Assembly: GCA_001770725.1 (NCBI GenBank)
Contig: MERU01000001.1
Coordinates: forward strand, 124,001 to 188,000
Source of the DNA: Burkholderiales bacterium RIFCSPHIGHO2_01_FULL_63_240
GTDB taxonomy: Bacteria; Pseudomonadota; Gammaproteobacteria; Burkholderiales; Burkholderiaceae_C
Direction of reading: 5' to 3'
DNA length: 64,000 nucleotides
The notes beneath the pieces are model-generated. The model was given only the letters and a program-made list of their open reading frames with translations, was not told the DNA's origin and searched no databases. Position 1 is the stretch's first letter. Every line of letters begins with the position of its first letter. A program made the translations under genes and the position numbers. Positions 58,972-64,000 of this stretch are shown here, in pieces.

Positions 58972-60166
58972 ATCGGCCCTGCAGCAGCTTGCCGCTGGCG
59001 GGTTTGACGTGGAGGTGCGCCAGCAGCATTTGCTGGTGCATCAGGTGCCTTACGTCAATGAAGCTGGGGAAGTGAAGCGCGGCACCCTCATCTGCAAGTA
59101 CGTGGAGTCCGGCGGCCAGTTGCTTCCGCCGAACGCAAATCACGGCGACAGCCACCAGGTCTGGTGGCAGGGTGAGTACCCCTGCTATGCGGACCGTCGG
59201 CGCCTGGCCGAACTGGAAAACGAAAACCAAGGGCAGGAGCTCTTCCCTGGTTGCACCTTCAATTTCCGGTTCTCCAACAAGCCGGTCGGCGTGGACCACT
59301 TCCAGACGCATGTTGAGAAGGTGATGCACTACATCAACCTGATTCAGGCGCAGGCGGGCGTGCTTGAGCCCTGGTCGCGGGCGCAGGCGGGAGGTGTGAA
59401 GCGCAGCGAGGACGAGTCGGTCTTCCAGTACCCGGACTCGGCATCGGCACGCGCGGAGATCCTGATGACATCGGCCCAGTTGGCCATCGGGAAAGTTGCC
59501 ATCGTGGGCCTGGGCGGCACGGGTAGCTATGTGCTTGACCAGTTGGCCAAGACGCCCGTGCCAAGCATCGAGCTCTTCGACGGCGACCTCTTCGAGCAGC
59601 ACAGCGCGTTCCGCTCCCCCGGTGCGGCCACCGAGGCCGAAATCGATGCGCGGCTTCCCAAGGTCGAAATCTATAAGCGGCGCTACAGCGCGATGCACCG
59701 CAGCATCGTCAGCCATCCGTATTTCTTGGACGATGCCAACATCGCAGAGCTAGCGGATTTCAGCTTCGTTTTTGTCTGCGTTGACCGAGCTGATGCTCGC
59801 CGCCTCATCTTCAATTTCCTCCAGGCGCACTGCATTCCGTTCGTCGATGTCGGCATGAACTTGCAACAGGTCAAGGGTTCGCTGCGCCTCATCGGAAGTT
59901 GCCGTGCGACCCTCGTGACCCCCGAGCTGGCCGACCACGTCGACAACAGCGTCCCGCTGGCGGATGGCGATGATGATGCGCTGTATCGCCAGAACATCCA
60001 AGTGGCCGACATGAACGCGATGAACGCGCAGATGGCCGTGATGCTGTGGAAGCAGTACTGCGGGTTCTACCAGGCAGATTTTGCGACGGTGAACATGCTG
60101 TTCTCGGTCAACCAGAACATGCTTGCGAAGACGGTTGCTGGCGTCGGGGGTGGCGATGAAGGCTAG
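58946..60166 (+). CDS. E1/ThiF-family adenylyltransferase with N-terminal DUF6791-like domain
   Basis: 406-residue protein. Residues ~1-175 are an extra domain with KYVESGGQLLPPNANHGDSH and a conserved GCTFNFRFSNKP; it resembles the N-terminal domain (DUF6791) of ThiF proteins in multiubiquitin operons. Residues ~180-395 are a ThiF/E1 Rossmann domain: ATP loop VGLGGTGSYVLD (G188-G193), acidic strand end FDGDLFEQHSAFR with the arginine finger at R223, LPKV Lys239, and VFVCVDRADARR. C319 (IGSCRATLVTPE) sits where E1-like enzymes can carry the thioester Cys; this is inferred. It should adenylate the ubiquitin-like protein encoded upstream. Confidence 0.9.
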   Translation: MSSKPTVPESALQQLAAGGFDVEVRQQHLLVHQVPYVNEAGEVKRGTLICKYVESGGQLLPPNANHGDSHQVWWQGEYPCYADRRRLAELENENQGQELFPGCTFNFRFSNKPVGVDHFQTHVEKVMHYINLIQAQAGVLEPWSRAQAGGVKRSEDESVFQYPDSASARAEILMTSAQLAIGKVAIVGLGGTGSYVLDQLAKTPVPSIELFDGDLFEQHSAFRSPGAATEAEIDARLPKVEIYKRRYSAMHRSIVSHPYFLDDANIAELADFSFVFVCVDRADARRLIFNFLQAHCIPFVDVGMNLQQVKGSLRLIGSCRATLVTPELADHVDNSVPLADGDDDALYRQNIQVADMNAMNAQMAVMLWKQYCGFYQADFATVNMLFSVNQNMLAKTVAGVGGGDEG

Positions 60167-60590
60167 CGCTATCAGGCCCGAGTTCGTCGAATTCATCCCG
60201 AAGCTTCTCGAACCTGGCGTGCTTTATGTCAGCGAGAAGTACCGAACCGCCTCGCATCTCTGCGCATGCGGGTGCGGCGAGAAGGTGGTGACTCCTCTGT
60301 CGTCGGCGGATTGGCATCTGAGCATGGACGGGGGGAAGGTCAGCCTGCATCCGTCCATCGGCAACTGGAACTACGCGTGCAAGTCGCATTACTGGATTCG
60401 CCGGAATAGCATCTCCTGGGCGGGCAGCATGAGCAAGGGCCAGATTGAACGGGTTCAGGCGCGGGACTTTGCCGACCGAGCCAGCCAGGTCGCCCAAATC
60501 AATCGCGAGCGAGATGTGCAGCGAGCCGCTGCCTCGGGTGGCTTCTTTGGCCGGGTGCTGTGTGCGCTGCGCCGGTTGCTGAAGCTTTAG
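60156..60590 (+). CDS. Cys/His-rich protein, DUF6527-like, of the ubiquitin-like operon
   Basis: 144-residue protein. The core has HLCACGCGEKVVTPL (H34, C36, C38, C40) and NYACKSHYWI (C75, H78), between them VSLHPSIGNWNY. The motif set matches DUF6527, which travels with multiubiquitin and E1 genes. It looks metal-binding. No E2 catalytic HPN motif and no JAB JAMM motif are present, so if it acts in conjugation it is a different enzyme or an adaptor. ATG 60156 overlaps the E1 stop by 11 bases. The C-terminus ends in a short hydrophobic/basic helix (FFGRVLCALRRLLKL). Confidence 0.78.
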   Translation: MKASAIRPEFVEFIPKLLEPGVLYVSEKYRTASHLCACGCGEKVVTPLSSADWHLSMDGGKVSLHPSIGNWNYACKSHYWIRRNSISWAGSMSKGQIERVQARDFADRASQVAQINRERDVQRAAASGGFFGRVLCALRRLLKL

Positions 60591-60633
60591 TGAATGGACA
60601 GTGGCGGTCGCGCCACGTACGAAAGGTAATCTC

Positions 60634-60876
60634 ATGCCGAAGAACGAAAAAACCTCGCTGAAGGTGGCCAGCACGGCCTCTGCAATCCTTCGCAGCACCT
60701 CGTCGACCAAGACTGAACGCTCGGTCGCTGGGAGCGCACTGTCTCAAGCAGGGGCCGGCCGGATCACCTCGACGACGGTTGCCACAAAGGCTTCAAAGAC
60801 TCTCGACAGCACCCGGACGTCGCCCGCTTCGAAATCCGTGGCGGGAAGCGTTCTCACGCAAAAGGTGAAGCGCTAA
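60634..60876 (+). CDS. 80-residue protein of two 38-residue tandem repeats
   Basis: Small basic Ser/Thr/Ala/Lys-rich protein. Residues 11-38 and 49-76 align without a gap at a shift of exactly 38: V11/V49, A15-S16/A53-S54, L19/L57, then SVAGSALSQ (30-38) against SVAGSVLTQ (68-76). I recall similar small repeat proteins in other bacterial islands but know no function. ATG 60634 follows GAAAGG; the frame opens earlier at 60601. It lies 43 bases after the DUF6527-like gene and could be an antitoxin-like factor, a substrate or a nucleic-acid binder; none of these is shown. Confidence 0.7.
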   Translation: MPKNEKTSLKVASTASAILRSTSSTKTERSVAGSALSQAGAGRITSTTVATKASKTLDSTRTSPASKSVAGSVLTQKVKR

Positions 60877-60916
60877 GCCAGCACGCCGAGCTTGGGCGAA
60901 GCTTCCGGAGAATCGC

Positions 60917-61189
60917 ATGAAAGACATCCGGCGTCAGGTGAGCCTGCAATGCCCTACCTGCGGCAAGACCGATTTTCAGTTCGACGAGGCAGCCGGTCCC
61001 AGCGGAATCGTCACCTGCGCATCTTGCGGCAGGCAGTTGCGCCGCGACGAGCTGGAGAGCTACAACTCAGAGCTCATTGAGACTGCGAAGCAGGATGTCG
61101 TCAGCGAAGCAAAGAAGGAGCTGGAGCAGATGATGCACCGGACACTTCGCGACGCGTTTCGCGGCAACAAGTTCATCAAGATTCGATAA
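60917..61189 (+). CDS. Small zinc-ribbon protein (ECs_2282-like)
   Basis: 90-residue protein. Two CxxC knuckles (C12/C15 in QCPTCGK and C34/C37 in TCASCGR) form a zinc ribbon, followed by a long charged helix (residues ~45-80) and a basic end (FRGNKFIKIR). It resembles the small putative zinc-binding proteins called ECs_2282-like that are scattered on islands. Three bases separate its stop from the next gene. Role unknown. Confidence 0.75.
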   Translation: MKDIRRQVSLQCPTCGKTDFQFDEAAGPSGIVTCASCGRQLRRDELESYNSELIETAKQDVVSEAKKELEQMMHRTLRDAFRGNKFIKIR

Positions 61190-61192
61190 GCG

Positions 61193-61657
61193 ATGACCTC
61201 ATCGGACTATGTCGCGCTGCTAGCGCTCGGCGTTTCAGCCGCGGCGCTATTCATAACGTACCGGTTCAATGGGCGGCAGAAGAAGTTCTTCGAGAACCAA
61301 GAATTGCTGAACCGAACTTTGCAACGCAAAGAGGATGCGGAGGTCAAGGCATCCAGGCAAGCAGCGCTCGACGCGAACTTCTTGAAGATTGGAACCGGGT
61401 ACCGGCTGCGAGTATTCAACCGTGGAAAGGCCGCGGCTAGGCACGTTCGCATCGAGTTCGCAGATGCTAATAGCGAGAGCGTCTTCATTCCCAGGGATGT
61501 CGAGAGCAAGTTTCCGCTCGAGGTCATGCAGCCGCACGGGTCGGTTGACCTTATCGCCGCAGTTTCGATGGACTCTGCCAGCAAGTACTCAATTCGACTA
61601 CTTTGGGAGGACGATCATAGTTCTTCGAACGAGCGTATGGTGTACCCAACAATTTGA
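61193..61657 (+). CDS. Membrane-anchored protein of unknown function
   Basis: 154-residue protein. One N-terminal membrane helix (about residues 6-23, YVALLALGVSAAALFITYRF), then a charged coiled coil (NRTLQRKEDAEVKASRQAAL) and a beta-sandwich-like C-terminal domain (LRVFNRGKAAARHVRIEFAD). I do not recognise a family with certainty. Low G+C: 61261-61320 is 29/60 by my count. It ends the ubiquitin-like operon and overlaps the AraC gene tail-to-tail by 43 bases. A membrane-acting effector is one possibility, unproven. Confidence 0.72.
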   Translation: MTSSDYVALLALGVSAAALFITYRFNGRQKKFFENQELLNRTLQRKEDAEVKASRQAALDANFLKIGTGYRLRVFNRGKAAARHVRIEFADANSESVFIPRDVESKFPLEVMQPHGSVDLIAAVSMDSASKYSIRLLWEDDHSSSNERMVYPTI

Positions 61658-62706
61658 AGGCCAATCGAAGAACCCCGCCCAACACTCGGCGCCACCCCAA
61701 ACCACCTTTTGTACGCCTGCGAAAAGCTGGACAGGTCACTGAAGCCCATGCGCTCGGCAATATCGGTGAGCGACAGGGTTTCATCCTCCAGCAACTGGTT
61801 CGCCTGGCGACCGCGCACCTCGGCCGAGAGCCCTCGGAAGGTGAGACCCTCCTCCTGAAGCCGACGCTTGAACGTCCTGTCGCTGAGTCCCAGCGCGCGT
61901 GCCGCATGGTGTAGGTCCGGCGCCATGTTCAGCGGCGCCGCCGCCAGGTATTGCCGCAGGAACTCCCCGGTGCCCAAGCGGGCGCGGCGCCGCTCCAACA
62001 ACTCCTCGCAGGCCCGCTCGCACATGGCCACCGTGACGGGGTTGGCCTGAGGCAGCCGCAAAGCCAGCAGCCTGCCATCGAATGACAAGCTGTTGCTGCG
62101 GGCGCCGAATTCAGGTCGAACCCCCACCCCACGCACCAGGTGTTCGAGGCGGCCGACGCCGCGCTCGACGGTGTGCTGAAGGGTGAACCGAGACAAGACA
62201 AACTCGGGGCCCAGCACCTCCTTCATGAGTCGGGCGGCCGCCGCCACATCTCGCTCGACCAGGAAGCGCTGCACCGCAGGCTCGACCTCGGGCGCCTCGA
62301 AGCCCACGGTGTACACCTCGCCGTCCAGGGCACCCGATATGCGGCAGAACGCAAACGTCAGCGGAACGAACCGCAAGGCCAGCGCCATGGCCTCGCCAGC
62401 GGTCGCGCTGCTGATCAAACCCAGCCCCCACAGCCCGTACGAGGCGAAGTTGTAGCGCATGCCCACTTCCAGCCCCAGTCCGGGCTGCCTGCACGCGCGG
62501 ATGAGGTTGCCCACCACGCACAGCTCCTGGCTGGCATCGACTTCGATGGACAGGTCCGCCAGATCGGCTTCTTTCAGGCCCGAGCGAGCCAGGAGCTTGG
62601 CGACGTCCAGGCCGCGTTCCTGTCCGAACTCGACCAGCAGCCTCACGCTCGCCGAACTGCGCTTGAAATCCCAGAAATTCATGGAGGGCCGATGAAGGGT
62701 GAACAC
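61615..62706 (-). CDS. AraC-family regulator with unusual C-terminal tail
   Basis: 363-residue protein: N-terminal arabinose-binding-like sensor domain (VDASQELCVVGNLIRACRQP) and C-terminal HTH pair (HHAARALGLSDRTFKRRLQE and SLTDIAERMGFSDLSSFSQA, then YKRWFGVAPS). After the usual end (VAPSVGRG) it runs 18 more residues, SSIGLQIVGYTIRSFEEL, which lie inside island sequence. Divergent from the flavin monooxygenase gene with 120 bases between, so it probably controls it. An upstream in-frame start is not seen; ATG 62706. Confidence 0.86.
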   Translation of the reverse strand: MFTLHRPSMNFWDFKRSSASVRLLVEFGQERGLDVAKLLARSGLKEADLADLSIEVDASQELCVVGNLIRACRQPGLGLEVGMRYNFASYGLWGLGLISSATAGEAMALALRFVPLTFAFCRISGALDGEVYTVGFEAPEVEPAVQRFLVERDVAAAARLMKEVLGPEFVLSRFTLQHTVERGVGRLEHLVRGVGVRPEFGARSNSLSFDGRLLALRLPQANPVTVAMCERACEELLERRRARLGTGEFLRQYLAAAPLNMAPDLHHAARALGLSDRTFKRRLQEEGLTFRGLSAEVRGRQANQLLEDETLSLTDIAERMGFSDLSSFSQAYKRWFGVAPSVGRGSSIGLQIVGYTIRSFEEL

Positions 62707-62735
62707 CGATGCGTTTGGCCCAAATCATAAAGCGT

Positions 62736-62749
62736 TTGACCTCAGTCAA
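62736..62749. promoter_or_regulatory. Candidate operator between AraC gene and monooxygenase gene
   Basis: Inverted repeat TTGAC-ctca-GTCAA in the 120-base divergent region, 78 bases before the monooxygenase ATG. A binding site for the AraC protein or a -35 element is possible. Confidence 0.3.
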
Positions 62750-62826
62750 CATTCACGATGCCGGTGGGGGTGCGCATGATTCGCGCTCGACGAACAGACC
62801 TTCGTCGCAACGTGAGGTTTCAAGAC

Positions 62827-64000
62827 ATGCAGCGAAAAGGCCCCGAGGGCAGCGCCCCCTTTCACACCATCATCATCGGCTCGGGCTTCGCCGGCATCGG
62901 GATGGCCATCGCCTTGAAGAAGGCGGGGCTGGGCGATTTCCTCATCCTGGAAAAGCAGGGCGACGTGGGTGGCGTGTGGCGAGACAACACCTACCCAGGC
63001 GCCGCTTGCGACGTGCCCTCGCACCTGTACTCGTTCTCGTTCGAACCGAACCCGAACTGGTCACGGGTGTTTGCTCGTCAGGCCGAGATCCATCAATACC
63101 TGCAGCACTGCGCCCGCAAATACGACCTGCTGCCCTCCATTCGCTTTGGCTGCGAGGTGGCTGGGGCGAGCTTCAACGAAGGCCTCGCGCTGTGGACCGT
63201 GACCTTGACCAATGGCCAGGTGCTGCAAGCCCGTCATGTGGTCGCGGCCACCGGGCAACTCAGCCGCCCGGTTTACCCCAAGCTGGAAGGCATGGAGCAG
63301 TTCCAGGGCCACGTCTGCCACTCGGCCCTGTGGGACCACAGCCATGACCTGAGTGGCCAACGCGTCGCGGTGATCGGCACCGGCGCCTCGGCCATCCAGT
63401 TCGTGCCCGCCATCGCAGACCAGGTGAGCCAGCTGACGGTGTTCCAGCGCTCGGCTGCGTACATCCTGCCGCGCCCTGATGGCCCCTATGCAGGCTGGCG
63501 CAAGGCCTTGTTCAACGCCCTGCCCTGGACGATGAAGCTGCACCGCGCCCGCATCTACGCCCAGTACGAGAGCCGGGCCATCGGCTTCACGCGCATCAAG
63601 TCCGTGATGGAGCTCGCGGGGGGCCTGCCCTTCAGGGCGCTGCTGCGCAAGCAAGTGCAAGACCCGGCGCTGCGCGCGCAACTGACGCCCGACTACCCCA
63701 TCGGCTGCAAGCGCATCCTGCTGTCCAACGACTACCTGGCCACCATGGCCAGGCCCAACGTGAACCTGGTCACCCAAGGCATCCGCCGCATCACGGCCGA
63801 TGGCGTCGAGACGGTGGATGGGCAACACCACCCCTTTGATGCGATCGTCTACGGCACCGGCTTTGCGGCCACGGAGTTCCTGGCGCCGATGACGATCACG
63901 GGCCGAGGTGGGCTTGAGCTCAACGAGGCATGGCAAAAGGGCGCGCAAGCCTACCTGGGCATGACCGTGCCCGGCTTCCCCAACTTCTTCATGCTCTATG
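62827..64000 (+). CDS. Baeyer-Villiger-type flavin monooxygenase (3' end cut by window edge)
   Basis: At least 391 codons are present. FAD-binding IIGSGFAGIGMAIALKKAG, the type I BVMO fingerprint FxGxxxHxxxW in FQGHVCHSALWDHS, and the NADPH-binding Rossmann VAVIGTGASAIQFVPAIA are all seen. These enzymes insert oxygen into ketones or oxidise heteroatoms. ATG 62827 has GTGAGG nine bases upstream; ATG 62776 is in frame 17 codons earlier. It is divergent from an AraC regulator, as in alkane and cyclic-ketone pathways. Confidence 0.93.
   Translation, partial: MQRKGPEGSAPFHTIIIGSGFAGIGMAIALKKAGLGDFLILEKQGDVGGVWRDNTYPGAACDVPSHLYSFSFEPNPNWSRVFARQAEIHQYLQHCARKYDLLPSIRFGCEVAGASFNEGLALWTVTLTNGQVLQARHVVAATGQLSRPVYPKLEGMEQFQGHVCHSALWDHSHDLSGQRVAVIGTGASAIQFVPAIADQVSQLTVFQRSAAYILPRPDGPYAGWRKALFNALPWTMKLHRARIYAQYESRAIGFTRIKSVMELAGGLPFRALLRKQVQDPALRAQLTPDYPIGCKRILLSNDYLATMARPNVNLVTQGIRRITADGVETVDGQHHPFDAIVYGTGFAATEFLAPMTITGRGGLELNEAWQKGAQAYLGMTVPGFPNFFMLY

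Noticed and set aside
57264..61700. Prophage or integrative element carrying the ubiquitin-like island
   Set aside because: No integrase, transposase, att-type repeat or phage structural gene is visible in the window, so mobility by itself is not supported.

Overview
The window is bacterial chromosome with very high G+C. One sampled backbone line, 45061-45120, is 44/60 G+C by my count. Gene content points to a betaproteobacterium of the order Burkholderiales, most like the Aquabacterium/Leptothrix/Rubrivivax side. The supporting markers are Gram-negative porins ending in Phe, a PEP-CTERM exported protein, type IVa pilus and Tad pilus loci, a cyaY/lptM/lysA block and a YajQ homologue. The genus is an inference.

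Layout. 1-5111 (minus) is the type IVa pilus operon pilMNOPQ, with pilQ running off the left edge; it diverges from ponA (PBP1A). Next come cyaY, lptM-lysA, two paralogous porins with their own terminators, ruvB, a TusA-like protein, cysM, tRNA-Leu(CAA), a rhomboid protease, an EamA transporter, a DUF4394/PEP-CTERM protein, a DUF2189 membrane protein, a class V aminotransferase and a two-gene RND efflux operon. 24521-29166 is the ribF, ileS, lspA block. 29183-39697 is mixed housekeeping and accessory: RsuA-type pseudouridine synthase, MBL hydrolase, retropepsin-like protease, YajQ, MurB, a CsgG-like lipoprotein with a secreted partner, PpnP, ArgG with histone-like tails, an M48 protease, and an SOS-boxed radical SAM protein.

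39892-50601 is a complete-looking Tad/Flp pilus locus in one direction: flp, tadV, tadE, rcpC, rcpA, tadZ, tadA, tadB, tadC, tadD, a DUF3613 protein and tadG. It is followed by dnaE (minus). 54207-57263 carries an AraC regulator divergent from alkane hydroxylase alkB, then a GST. 61615-64000 carries a second AraC regulator divergent from a Baeyer-Villiger-type flavin monooxygenase that is cut by the right edge. This looks like hydrocarbon or ketone oxidation under AraC control.

Between those two catabolic modules sits the most interesting piece, a lower-G+C island at about 57.3-61.67 kb. On the minus strand it has an XRE repressor overlapping an ImmA/IrrE metallopeptidase. Diverging from them is a tightly coupled plus-strand operon: a single-domain ubiquitin-like protein of the multiubiquitin type, an E1/ThiF-like adenylyltransferase with an extra N-terminal domain, a small Cys/His protein resembling DUF6527, an 80-residue protein made of two 38-residue repeats, a small zinc-ribbon protein and a membrane-anchored protein. 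The divergent control region has a promoter with repeated AACGATNCGTTC operators on both sides. I read this as a regulated ubiquitin-like conjugation or signalling cassette, probably for defence or conflict. The gene families are recognised; the function is inferred.

No stretch longer than about 300 bases lacks a gene. Intergenic regions are 230 bases or less, and those with visible structure are listed.
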